This document shows, piece after piece, positions 52,547-61,144 of a stretch of DNA of 64,000 bases (position 1 is the stretch's first letter; every line of letters starts with the position of its first letter). The position numbers and the translations under genes are program-made. The notes under the pieces are model-generated. The model made no database searches and was not told the DNA's origin. It saw only the letters and a list, made by a program, of their open reading frames with translations. The stretch covers positions 434,001 through 498,000 of the forward strand of contig NZ_JAKGTH010000006.1 of the NCBI RefSeq assembly GCF_021568705.1, written 5' to 3'. Source of the stretch: Gillisia lutea (GTDB lineage: Bacteria; Bacteroidota; Bacteroidia; Flavobacteriales; Flavobacteriaceae).

Positions 52547-53359
52547 TTATTGTGGTAAAACTTTAGTAGTATAAAATTCTTGGTAGGCTGAAGAGAATTC
52601 CTCGGGGGTTTTATATCCTAAAACCGGCTGATCAACTTTTTCCAGATACTTGGTTAATTCAGTCGGGATATTATCGCCTCCAACAATTACCGCATCCGAA
52701 TTATCAATTGCCGTTTTCATGATATTCACATAGTTTGGTTTTTTAAGATGCTTTACATCTTCTTCTTCCAATCCGTCAAAAAGAACCTTTTTATACATAT
52801 TTTTATCTAACGTATCTTCAAAGCTTTGATTGTATACCGAAGTAACAATTTTCGCGCCAGAGAACAACGGCTCATTCCCGTAGTAATTTTTTAGATACAA
52901 TGGCAATAATGAAGAAAGCCATCCATGAACATGTATAATATCTGGAGACCAGTTTAATTTTTTCACGGTTTCAATTACTCCTTTGGCAAAAAATATAGCT
53001 CTTTCATCATTGTCCGGGAACATATTCCCATCCTCATCGGTTAAAGTTGCCTTTCTTTTGAAATAATCTTCATTATCTATAAAGTAGACCTGCATGCGCT
53101 CTTTTGGGATAGAAGCAACTTTAATAATAAGTGGCATATCCAAATCATCAATCACCAAATTCATTCCAGATAATCTGATAACTTCATGTAATTGATGCCG
53201 CCTTTCATTGATATTTCCATAGCGCGGCATGAAAATTCTGATTTGACCTCCAAGGCCATTAACCATTCTGGCAGCTTCAAAAGACATAGATGATATATCG
53301 GTTTCAGGCAGGTAAGGTATAACTTCAGATGATACGTATAATATCCTCTTATCTCTCAT
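52547..53359 (-). CDS. Half-length glycogen/starch-synthase-like protein (GT5 N-terminal domain)
   Basis: I start at ATG 53359 (MRDKRILYVSSEVIPYLPET), giving 270 residues; 53389 would add ten. The fold is the N-terminal Rossmann half of GT5 glycogen synthase: RILYVSSEV, GGQIRIFMPRYGNI, PDIIHVHGWLSSLLPLYLK and TSVYNQSFE. The ADP-glucose-binding K-x-G-G-L motif normally following ILYVSSE is absent (here LPETDISSM), and the C-terminal GT-B half is missing. It is therefore unlikely to be a glycogen synthase. The gene is conserved at this place in flavobacteria, as I recall, and its true role is unknown. Confidence 0.85.
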   Translation of the reverse strand: MRDKRILYVSSEVIPYLPETDISSMSFEAARMVNGLGGQIRIFMPRYGNINERRHQLHEVIRLSGMNLVIDDLDMPLIIKVASIPKERMQVYFIDNEDYFKRKATLTDEDGNMFPDNDERAIFFAKGVIETVKKLNWSPDIIHVHGWLSSLLPLYLKNYYGNEPLFSGAKIVTSVYNQSFEDTLDKNMYKKVLFDGLEEEDVKHLKKPNYVNIMKTAIDNSDAVIVGGDNIPTELTKYLEKVDQPVLGYKTPEEFSSAYQEFYTTKVLPQ

Positions 53360-53390
53360 AAGTATTTTGCTTTTGCGAATAAAAAACATG

Positions 53391-53398
53391 CAAAATTA
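53391..53398 (-). promoter_or_regulatory. -7 box candidate for the GT5-like/DUF4270/glmS operon
   Basis: TAATTTTG on the minus strand lies 31 bases before the chosen start of the GT5-like gene. No -33 element is clear. Confidence 0.35.
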
Positions 53399-53429
53399 CA
53401 AAATTTTATGCAGTTTGCCAGTAATATAT

Positions 53430-53437
53430 TAAGTTTG
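53430..53437 (+). promoter_or_regulatory. -7 box candidate for panC
   Basis: TAAGTTTG on the plus strand lies 23 bases before the panC ATG. A TTTTA stretch at 53404-53408 is at -33 distance but lacks the TTG. Confidence 0.45.
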
Positions 53438-53460
53438 CACGTTGTTAATTTTATAATAAA

Positions 53461-54312
53461 ATGCAGATTTTTAAAGAGAAAGGCGCCTTACAAAGCGTAA
53501 TTACAGCTCTAAAAGAAGACAAATCGGTAATTGGATTTGTTCCAACAATGGGAGCTTTGCACGAAGGACACCTCTCGCTTGTAAAGCAGGCAGCCAATAG
53601 TTGCGACGTAGTGGTGGTGAGCATTTTTATAAATCCCACACAATTTGATAAAGATTCAGATCTAAAAAATTACCCCCGCACTTTAGAGTCTGATCTCAAC
53701 CTCTTAAAGGAATTAAATCTAAATATTCTTGTATTTACCCCTAATGCCGAAGAGCTGTATGATGGGAAGATAACAGCAGAACATTTTGATTTTGATGGTA
53801 TCGAATACGAAATGGAGGGAAAATACAGAACCGGTCATTTTGATGGAGTTGGGACCATCGTAAAAAAATTATTTGAGATCGTACAGCCTAATTTTGCATT
53901 TTTTGGGGAAAAGGACTTTCAGCAATTACAGATAATCAGAAAATTAACTCAAAAACACAAACTGCCAGTAGAGGTAGTAGGTTGCGAAATACAAAGAGAA
54001 TCTAACGGCCTAGCAAGGAGTTCTAGAAATGAACGACTAAAGGCCGAAGAACGAGAAAATGCTTCGTTTATATACCAAATACTGAAAAAAGCCAATATGA
54101 AATTTGGCACAGAAAGTGCAAAAGAAATTAGCGAATGGGTGAAAAAAGAATTTCAAACGCACCCTTTTTTAAAATTGGAATATTTTGAAATTGCCAACAG
54201 CCACACGCTAAAAACGGTTATAGATAAAGAATCAGGAACTCCTTACCGCGCATTTATCGCTGCGTACGCCGGAGATGTTAGGCTTATAGATAATATGGCC
54301 TTGAATAATTAA
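53461..54312 (+). CDS. panC: Pantothenate synthetase PanC
   Basis: The 283-residue enzyme joins pantoate and beta-alanine. The motifs are PTMGALHEGHLSLV (HIGH-type), IFINPTQFD, FGEKDFQQLQIIRKL and SRNERL (the KMSKS counterpart in RSSRNERL). It starts the plus-strand group panC-panD-membrane protein; panD follows 9 bases later, so beta-alanine supply and use are coupled. Confidence 0.97.
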   Translation: MQIFKEKGALQSVITALKEDKSVIGFVPTMGALHEGHLSLVKQAANSCDVVVVSIFINPTQFDKDSDLKNYPRTLESDLNLLKELNLNILVFTPNAEELYDGKITAEHFDFDGIEYEMEGKYRTGHFDGVGTIVKKLFEIVQPNFAFFGEKDFQQLQIIRKLTQKHKLPVEVVGCEIQRESNGLARSSRNERLKAEERENASFIYQILKKANMKFGTESAKEISEWVKKEFQTHPFLKLEYFEIANSHTLKTVIDKESGTPYRAFIAAYAGDVRLIDNMALNN

Positions 54313-54321
54313 ATTTAGAAT

Positions 54322-54672
54322 ATGCAAATTCACGTAGTAAAGTCAAAGATCCACAGAGTAAAATGCACCGGTGCCGACCTAAATTATATAGGCAGTATTA
54401 CTATTGACCAAGATTTAATGGACGCTGCAAATATTATTGAAGGAGAAAAGGTTCAAATTGTGAACAACAACAATGGAGAGCGGTTGGAAACCTACGCTAT
54501 TCCCGGACCACGAAATTCTGGCGAGATCACTTTAAATGGTGCCGCAGCAAGAAGAGTTGCAAAAGGAGATATCCTTATATTAATTACCTATGCCATTATG
54601 GAACTTGAAGAAGCTAAAAAATTCAAGCCTGCTTTGGTATTTCCTAATGAGGAAAACAATCTTTTGAACTAG
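54322..54672 (+). CDS. panD: Aspartate 1-decarboxylase PanD
   Basis: The 116-residue proenzyme makes beta-alanine from aspartate. The self-cleavage site is Gly24-Ser25 in [10 protein letters not shown], producing the pyruvoyl group on Ser25; the typical [16 protein letters not shown] follows. It is coupled with panC upstream. Confidence 0.97.
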   Translation: MQIHVVKSKIHRVKCTGADLNYIGSITIDQDLMDAANIIEGEKVQIVNNNNGERLETYAIPGPRNSGEITLNGAAARRVAKGDILILITYAIMELEEAKKFKPALVFPNEENNLLN

Positions 54673-54675
54673 GTT

Positions 54676-55641
54676 TTGAAAAAAACCATCATAAAAATCT
54701 TAAAAATAATACTCCCACTCCTGTTGGGAGTTTTTTTGATCTGGTACTCCATAAAGAGCGCTACTCCTCTAGAGAGACAGGAATTGCTGCAAAATATTAC
54801 ACAGGCACATCCTGGTTATATTTTGTTATCAATGTTTTTTGGGTTGTTATCCCACCTTTCACGTGCTTATCGTTGGAAATATCTATTAGAACCCTTAGGC
54901 TATAAACCTAAATTTTTAAACAGCTTTATGGCTGTAATGGTGGCATATCTGGCAAACTTTGGCATTCCTAGATCGGGGGAGGTATTGCGGGCTGTCACAA
55001 TTTCCAGTTACGAGAAAATTCCCTTCGAAAAAGCCTTTGGTACTATCATTTCAGAGCGTGTAGCCGATTTTATCATGCTACTATTAGTTATTGGTTTTGC
55101 AATGATTCTCCAAACAGAATATCTTCTCGGTTATTTTCAAGAGAATAACATCAACCCACTTTTCACCTTTGCGGCTTTATTAGGACTTTTAGTAATTGGA
55201 ATTCTTATACTTCAACAAATAAAAAGGTCGAAAAAAGGCTTCATGCTTAAGGTCAAAGTATTTGCCAAAGGTTTGTTAGAAGGAATGCGCAGCATATTTA
55301 AAATGAAGCATAAAACAGCATTTTTACTGCACACCTTATTTATTTGGGTGATGTATTTAGCGATGTTCTACGTGCTAATCTATACTGTCCCCGAAACTGC
55401 TTCCCTGCCTTTTGGTGTGGTTATGCTTGCATTTGTTGTGGGTTCCTTTGCAATTTCAGCCACCAATGGTGGAATTGGAGTTTATCCTGTAGCAATTGGC
55501 GCTAGTTTGGTGCTTTTTGGGATTAACAAACAAGGTGGAGAAGCATTTGGATGGATCACGTGGGGCTCACAAACCCTTATGATAGTTGTTATTGGAGGCT
55601 TATCCTTTCTTTTTCTTCCCATTTTAAACCGTCAAAAATAA
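54676..55641 (+). CDS. Lysylphosphatidylglycerol synthase-type transmembrane (flippase-like) protein
   Basis: The 321-residue membrane protein starts at TTG (no nearby ATG upstream; MKKTIIKILKIILPLLLGVF begins right after panD). It has eight to nine helices and the family features LSHLSRAYRWKYLLEPLGY, NFGIPRSGEVLRAV and SATNGGIGVYPVA. Related domains flip lipids or, in MprF, aminoacyl-lipids. The synthase domain of MprF is absent. It is 3 bases from panD, probably co-transcribed by proximity only. Confidence 0.85.
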   Translation: MKKTIIKILKIILPLLLGVFLIWYSIKSATPLERQELLQNITQAHPGYILLSMFFGLLSHLSRAYRWKYLLEPLGYKPKFLNSFMAVMVAYLANFGIPRSGEVLRAVTISSYEKIPFEKAFGTIISERVADFIMLLLVIGFAMILQTEYLLGYFQENNINPLFTFAALLGLLVIGILILQQIKRSKKGFMLKVKVFAKGLLEGMRSIFKMKHKTAFLLHTLFIWVMYLAMFYVLIYTVPETASLPFGVVMLAFVVGSFAISATNGGIGVYPVAIGASLVLFGINKQGGEAFGWITWGSQTLMIVVIGGLSFLFLPILNRQK

Positions 55642-55676
55642 TACCTACCTTGTGTATAGTCTACAAATCATAACCT

Positions 55677-56825
55677 ATGCACAAAAAATTATTCTTGCTA
55701 CTGGCATTAATAGCACCCAGTATTCTCTTATCTCAAACCATTTACAAGAGTTTTAACTCTAATAAAATGGGAGGCGAACGACAGTTAAAGATTCAACTTC
55801 CACGAAATTATGAACAGAATAAAGACAAATCTTACCCAGTACTAATTGTACTGGATGGCGATTATTTGTTTGAACCTGTAGCCGGAAACGTTGATTACTA
55901 CTCTTATTGGGAAGATATTCCAGAAATGGTAGTCGTTGGAATCAATCAAGATAGAACTAGAAATAGCGATGCTCTTTACGATAAGGAAACATTTCTGCCA
56001 ACAGAAAGCGGCGCAGCATTCTTCGAATTTATAGGTATGGAATTAATGCCTTTTTTAGATACCAATTACAGAACTGCACCCTTCAGAGTTATAATTGGTC
56101 ATGACTACACCTCCAATTTCATCAACTATTATCTATTAAAAGAAAACCCATTATTCAAAGGTTATATCAACTTAAGCCCAGATCTTGCCCCAGAAATGGC
56201 TAATAGAATTGTGACATCACTTTCAAAAGCTGAGTCGCCGGTATGGTTTTACATGGCAACCTCATCTGAGGACATCCCTAGTTTAAAGGAACGAATAATT
56301 GATTTCGATATAAAATTAAAGCAGATAGATAATAAGAACATTCATTATAATTTCAATAATTTTGATGCTTCAACTCATTACACACTAGTAGGAAATGCAA
56401 TCCCGAAGGCAATCGAAAATATTTTTGAAGTTTACAGGCCAATTTCCATGAACGAGTACAATCGAGTGCTTTTACAAACCTCGGTTTCGCCTTATGAATA
56501 TTTAGTTGAAAAATATGAAAAAATAGATGACCTTTTTATGCTGGAAAAACAGGTTAGACTAAATGATTTTATGGCTGTTTATAATGCGATTGAAAAAACA
56601 GAACGTTATGACGAGCTACACGATCTATCTAAATTAGCAGAAAAACACTATCCTAAAACCATGCTTGCCACCTATTTTGAAGCTAGATATGATGAAGAAA
56701 TGGGAAATCCGAGACAAGCTATGAAAAGCTATCAAAAAGCCTACGGCCAAGAACCTATTGCTTTTATTACTATAGATTTCATGTTGGATAAGGCACAAAA
56801 AATTAAAGACGATTTCGGTTATTAA
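55677..56825 (+). CDS. Esterase-like alpha/beta-hydrolase fold protein lacking the nucleophile, with TPR-like tail
   Basis: The 382-residue exported protein (signal peptide MHKKLFLLLALIAPSILLS) resembles the putative esterase (Fes/EstD) family in its first about 270 residues: LKIQLPRNYEQNKDKSYPVLIVLDGDYLF, VVVGINQDRTRNSD. At the nucleophile elbow, where GxSxG is expected, the sequence is GHDYT (Gly141-Thr145), i.e. Asp replaces Ser143. The C-terminal about 85 residues are helical with a TPR-like repeat (YDEEMGNPRQAMKSYQKAYG). It is therefore probably not a serine esterase. Function is unknown. Confidence 0.8.
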   Translation: MHKKLFLLLALIAPSILLSQTIYKSFNSNKMGGERQLKIQLPRNYEQNKDKSYPVLIVLDGDYLFEPVAGNVDYYSYWEDIPEMVVVGINQDRTRNSDALYDKETFLPTESGAAFFEFIGMELMPFLDTNYRTAPFRVIIGHDYTSNFINYYLLKENPLFKGYINLSPDLAPEMANRIVTSLSKAESPVWFYMATSSEDIPSLKERIIDFDIKLKQIDNKNIHYNFNNFDASTHYTLVGNAIPKAIENIFEVYRPISMNEYNRVLLQTSVSPYEYLVEKYEKIDDLFMLEKQVRLNDFMAVYNAIEKTERYDELHDLSKLAEKHYPKTMLATYFEARYDEEMGNPRQAMKSYQKAYGQEPIAFITIDFMLDKAQKIKDDFGY

Positions 56826-56851
56826 TCACCGACACACCCTACAATACTATT

Positions 56852-58216
56852 ATGGCTAAAACAAAAACCACTTTCTACTGTCAAAACTGCGGTGCGCAAC
56901 ACTCAAAATGGCAAGGACAATGTTCTTCCTGTAAAGAATGGAACACCTTAGTAGAAGAAGTTGTTCAAAAGCCAGATCAAAAAGATTGGAAACCACAAGT
57001 ACAACGCGAAGTAAAGCGAACAGCCAAACCTTTAAAGATCGCTGAAATAGAGGTATCAAAGATGCCCCGCCTGAATACCAATAACGGGGAACTAAACAGG
57101 GTGTTAGGTGGAGGAATTGTCCCAGGCTCACTCACGCTTTTGGGTGGAGAACCGGGAATTGGAAAGAGTACACTATTGCTACAAATCTCCCTTCATTTAC
57201 AACAAAAAACTTTATACGTTTCCGGGGAAGAAAGTCAGCAGCAAATAAAAATGCGCGCAGAACGCATCAACCCTATTTCTGCAAACTGTTATATTCTAAC
57301 CGAAACAAAGACTCAAAACATATTTCGTCAAATAGAAGAATTGCAACCGGAAATAGTGATCATCGATTCCATTCAAACCCTACACAGCGATTATATAGAA
57401 AGTTCTGCCGGAAGTATTTCACAAATTAGAGAATGTACCTCTGAACTTATAAAATACGCCAAAGAAACAGGGGTTCCCGTTATTTTAATTGGACATATCA
57501 CCAAAGAAGGTAGTATTGCGGGACCTAAGATTCTTGAGCATATGGTAGATACCGTGCTTCAATTTGAAGGAGACAGGAATCATGTGTATAGAATTTTAAG
57601 AGCTCATAAAAATCGATTTGGCTCTACGCATGAAATTGGAATCTACGAAATGCTTGGCAGCGGACTTCGGGAAGTGGCGAACCCTTCTGAAATTTTAATC
57701 TCTAAAAACGAGGAAGGCTTAAGCGGGACTGCTATAGCAGCCACTTTAGAAGGAATGCGACCGTTGATGATCGAAATTCAGGCATTGGTAAGTTCAGCAG
57801 TGTATGGAACACCTCAACGTTCAACTACCGGGTATAATGCTAAAAGATTGAATATGCTCTTGGCAGTTCTTGAAAAACGAGCCGGATTTCGACTGGGCGC
57901 AAAAGATGTCTTCCTGAATGTTACCGGTGGGATCTCGGTAGACGATCCCGCAATAGATCTTGCTGTAATTGCCGCAATTTTATCTTCCAATGAAGACATG
58001 CCGATTGAAAAGGATATTTGCTTTGCCGCAGAAGTGGGACTTGCGGGAGAAATACGCCCCATTACCCGTGCAGAACAACGCATTATAGAAGCTGAGAAAC
58101 TCGGTTTTGCAACTATCATGATCTCCAATCAAACTAAGCTGCCAAAAGCAAATTATGCCATTAAAATAGAAAAAGTAGCCAGAATAGAAGATGTAGTAAA
58201 TTTTCTATTTGGCTAA
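56852..58216 (+). CDS. radA: DNA repair protein RadA (Sms)
   Basis: The 454-residue protein begins with a C4 zinc finger (CQNCGAQHSKWQGQCSSC), followed by a RecA-like ATPase with P-loop GEPGIGKST (99-107), the RadA-specific KNRFGS motif and a C-terminal Lon-like domain. RadA unwinds or branches recombination intermediates. It starts 27 bases after the esterase-like gene; the stop codon is separated by only 20 bases from the convergent aldo/keto reductase gene. Confidence 0.97.
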   Translation: MAKTKTTFYCQNCGAQHSKWQGQCSSCKEWNTLVEEVVQKPDQKDWKPQVQREVKRTAKPLKIAEIEVSKMPRLNTNNGELNRVLGGGIVPGSLTLLGGEPGIGKSTLLLQISLHLQQKTLYVSGEESQQQIKMRAERINPISANCYILTETKTQNIFRQIEELQPEIVIIDSIQTLHSDYIESSAGSISQIRECTSELIKYAKETGVPVILIGHITKEGSIAGPKILEHMVDTVLQFEGDRNHVYRILRAHKNRFGSTHEIGIYEMLGSGLREVANPSEILISKNEEGLSGTAIAATLEGMRPLMIEIQALVSSAVYGTPQRSTTGYNAKRLNMLLAVLEKRAGFRLGAKDVFLNVTGGISVDDPAIDLAVIAAILSSNEDMPIEKDICFAAEVGLAGEIRPITRAEQRIIEAEKLGFATIMISNQTKLPKANYAIKIEKVARIEDVVNFLFG

Positions 58217-58235
58217 CTTTTAATTTTATAAGCAA

Positions 58236-59270
58236 TTATGGTGCAGGATTCGGTATAGATTCGTGCACCTCATTGATCTCTGCAATAAGCTCTTCTGAAA
58301 GCTCAATATTGATACTTTCAATATTCTCTGAAAGCTGCTCCATTGAAGTAGCTCCTATAATAGTACTTGTAACGAAATCTTGTTTTTCAATAAAAGCCAA
58401 AGCCATTTGCACAGGGCTTATACCGTGTTTTTCGGCCAATTTGCAATAGCGAATGGTCGCTTCAGTAGATCTTTCATTTGAATACCTCCCGTACTGAGGG
58501 AATAAAGTAAGTCGCGCATTTTCAGGCTGAGCTTTAAGGTATTTTCCACTTAACACTCCCATTCCAATTGGAGAATATGGTAGTAAGCCCACATTTTCAC
58601 GATGGTAGATCTCGGTAAGACCAATTTCATCTTTTCTATTTAATAAACTATATGGGTTTTGCACAGTGCTCACTTTTGGGGCCCCGTGCCTGGCCTCCTC
58701 CACGCAACGCATCAACCCAAATGGCGACTCATTTGAAAGTCCGATCTGGCGAATCTTCCCTTCTTTAATAAATTCATCTAAATTGAAAAGCACCTCTTTG
58801 AAATTATCATCCCACTCTTCGGAAGGGTCTCTTTGATAACCGCGTTTTCCGAAAAAATTTGAATTTCTCTCGGGCCAGTGCAATTGGTACAAATCGATAT
58901 AATCTGTTTGCAACCTCTTTAAACTTCCATTAATGGCATCGGTTAAAGCAGCTTTGCTAAAGCCAAGATTAGGGCGAATATGTTCTGTAGCCTTTCCGGG
59001 ACCCGCAATTTTAGAAGCTAATACCACCTCATCTCTTCTTCCCGTTTTCTTGAACCAGCTTCCAATAATCTTTTCGGTACTACCCTGAGTTTCTTTACTT
59101 GCAGGAATAGAGTACATCTCTGCCGTATCTATAAAATTCACCCCTTTATCTAGAGCATATTCAATTTGCTGATGTCCTTCTTCTTCAGTATTCTGCTGTC
59201 CCCAAGTCATGGAACCTAAACATATTTTACTGACTTTTATATTCGTATTTGGGAGATTGGTATATTTCAT
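58236..59270 (-). CDS. Aldo/keto reductase (Tas-like, NADP(H)-dependent)
   Basis: The 344-residue TIM-barrel oxidoreductase starts MKYTNLPNTNIKVSKICLGS and shows DTAEMYS with catalytic Tyr, SKIAGPGKATEH, LYQLHWPERNSNFFGKRGY and the NADP-binding GATSMEQLSENI. The insert around WPERNSNFFG is typical of the Tas subgroup. The physiological substrate is unknown. It is a single gene, convergent with radA. Confidence 0.9.
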   Translation of the reverse strand: MKYTNLPNTNIKVSKICLGSMTWGQQNTEEEGHQQIEYALDKGVNFIDTAEMYSIPASKETQGSTEKIIGSWFKKTGRRDEVVLASKIAGPGKATEHIRPNLGFSKAALTDAINGSLKRLQTDYIDLYQLHWPERNSNFFGKRGYQRDPSEEWDDNFKEVLFNLDEFIKEGKIRQIGLSNESPFGLMRCVEEARHGAPKVSTVQNPYSLLNRKDEIGLTEIYHRENVGLLPYSPIGMGVLSGKYLKAQPENARLTLFPQYGRYSNERSTEATIRYCKLAEKHGISPVQMALAFIEKQDFVTSTIIGATSMEQLSENIESINIELSEELIAEINEVHESIPNPAP

Positions 59271-59341
59271 ATTAATTATTTGTTAGTCGAAAAGCTTTGA
59301 AGCCATCAACTTAAATGTTTTTAAATATTCTTAAATCGGAA

Positions 59342-60298
59342 TTAATCAATTTCGTTAAGCATTTGACTTATCTCATCTAACTTAGGAGTTAAGATCACTT
59401 CGATCCTTCTATTTTTTGCCTTACCTTCAGCAGTGGTATTGGATGCAATTGGAGCATATTCTCCACGACCCGCAGCGGTAAGGTTTTGAGCATCTATTCC
59501 TTTATTTTCTCTAAGAATCTGCACTATGGAGGTAGCTCGTTTTGTTGAAAGATCCCAGTTATCTTCCAACTGCCCTTTCCCACCATACGGCACATTATCG
59601 GTATGCCCTTCAATTAGCACTGCAATATCAGAATTTTTAGCCAGGACCTGTCCCAACTGCTCAACGGCCTTTCTACCCTCACTATTTACAGCCCAACTTC
59701 CAGAGCTGAATAAAAGTTTATTCTCCATAGAAACATACACTTTTCCATTGCGCTGCTCTACGGTTAGGCCTTTCCCTTCAAAATTGGTCAAGGCATTAGA
59801 AACTGCTGTTTTAAGAGCATTCATTTTAGCATCTTTTGCCGCTATTAAACTCTCCAGCTCATCTATTCTTTTTGATCTTGAAGCCAGATCTCGTTGTAGT
59901 TTTTCTAACCGTGCTTGTTCAGTTGCCAACTTTTTCTCCTTTTCCTCCAATTCTGCAAGCAATTGTCTGTTTCGTTTTGAATTTTCAGCTAAGGCTGAAG
60001 AACTATTGGCTTCTAAGGCATCAAATGAATTCTTTAAACTTCCGTATTTTTCTGAAGTATCTTCATAATTTGCTTTAAGCTGATCGTAATTAGCTTTTAA
60101 ACCATTATAATTTTCCTGTAATGCTGTCAATTCTTGATTACTCTTAGCTTTATAATCCCTAAGATCATCGGTTAGCTTTTGATTCTTTGAAATAGCAGCA
60201 TCATACTGCGAATGTAAATCATCATAGACTTTTGAAGATACGCAGGATGAAAATGTTAGACCTAATAAAAGACCTAATGCAAGCACTTTTTTGGACAT
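59342..60298 (-). CDS. OmpA-family lipoprotein with coiled coil
   Basis: I chose ATG at 60298 (MSKKVLALGLLLGLTFSSCVS), which gives a lipoprotein signal peptide with Cys19; the upstream start at 60325 would overlap xth and mask it. Residues about 25-165 are a long heptad-type coiled coil rich in Lys, Glu and Ala. An OmpA C-terminal peptidoglycan-binding domain follows (about 190-315; LIEGHTDNVPYGG and AAGRGEYAPIASNTTAEGKAKNRRIE). It probably tethers the outer membrane to peptidoglycan. It lies 10 bases downstream of xth. Confidence 0.9.
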   Translation of the reverse strand: MSKKVLALGLLLGLTFSSCVSSKVYDDLHSQYDAAISKNQKLTDDLRDYKAKSNQELTALQENYNGLKANYDQLKANYEDTSEKYGSLKNSFDALEANSSSALAENSKRNRQLLAELEEKEKKLATEQARLEKLQRDLASRSKRIDELESLIAAKDAKMNALKTAVSNALTNFEGKGLTVEQRNGKVYVSMENKLLFSSGSWAVNSEGRKAVEQLGQVLAKNSDIAVLIEGHTDNVPYGGKGQLEDNWDLSTKRATSIVQILRENKGIDAQNLTAAGRGEYAPIASNTTAEGKAKNRRIEVILTPKLDEISQMLNEID

Positions 60299-60308
60299 GG
60301 TTCTATAT

Positions 60309-61079
60309 TTAATAGTTACTTTCAATTTCTACCAGAACAGGGCAATGATCGCTATGTTTGGCTTCAGGGAGAATTACAGCGCGCTTCAACTTCTCCTCTA
60401 AGGGCTGAGACACAAGATTATAATCAATTCTCCATCCTTTATTATTCTCTCTGGAATTCGCCCTATAGCTCCACCAGGAATAATGGTCTGGCTCCTTATT
60501 GAAATGACGGAAAGAATCTACAAATCCACTTTTCATGAATCCATCTATCCATTCCCTTTCCACAGGTAAAAATCCTGAGGTATTTTTAAGGCGAACCGGA
60601 TCATGGATGTCTATAGCTTCGTGACAAATATTATAATCTCCGCAAATTATAAGATGGGGAATATCTTTTTTCAATCTGTCTATATATGTCTGAAAATCTG
60701 CCATATATTGAAGTTTATGTTCAAGTCTATTGATATTGGTGCCCGACGGGAGATACAGACTTATAACTGAAAACCCGTCAAAATCGGCACGAATATTTCG
60801 ACCTTCAAAATCCATATAACCTATCCCAGTTCCATATTGAACATTTTCAGGTTTATGCTTGCTTAAGATAGCTACTCCGCTATAACCCTTTTTTTGGGCA
60901 GAATACCAATAAGAATAAGGGTAGCCAGCTTCTTCAAAAAGCTTTAAATCCAACTGATCTTCATTTGCTTTGATCTCTTGTAAGCATATAACATCGGGAT
61001 TTGCCTGTGTAAGCCATTCTAAAAAACCTTTACGAATGGCAGCTCTAATTCCATTGACATTGTAAGAAATAATCTTCAT
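60309..61079 (-). CDS. xth: Exodeoxyribonuclease III / AP endonuclease
   Basis: The 256-residue protein begins MKIISYNVNGIRAAIRKGFLEWL with the LQEIKAN metal site, and has VISLYLPSG, ICGDYNICHEAIDIH, SYRANSRENNKGWRIDY and SDHCPVLVE, the full xth catalytic set. It repairs abasic sites and 3' blocks. It is in one direction with the OmpA gene. Confidence 0.96.
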   Translation of the reverse strand: MKIISYNVNGIRAAIRKGFLEWLTQANPDVICLQEIKANEDQLDLKLFEEAGYPYSYWYSAQKKGYSGVAILSKHKPENVQYGTGIGYMDFEGRNIRADFDGFSVISLYLPSGTNINRLEHKLQYMADFQTYIDRLKKDIPHLIICGDYNICHEAIDIHDPVRLKNTSGFLPVEREWIDGFMKSGFVDSFRHFNKEPDHYSWWSYRANSRENNKGWRIDYNLVSQPLEEKLKRAVILPEAKHSDHCPVLVEIESNY

Positions 61080-61144
61080 TCTCTAATTTTATTTGACCAA
61101 AATTAAGAATTCGTATCTATCCTTAATTGGTTATAATTCATTAT

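Noticed and set aside
59526-60068. A 180-codon open frame on the plus strand
   Set aside because: It is antisense to the OmpA-type lipoprotein's coiled coil; long shadows arise from biased Lys/Glu/Ala codons. The product is low-complexity Ser/Phe/Leu without signal or domain.
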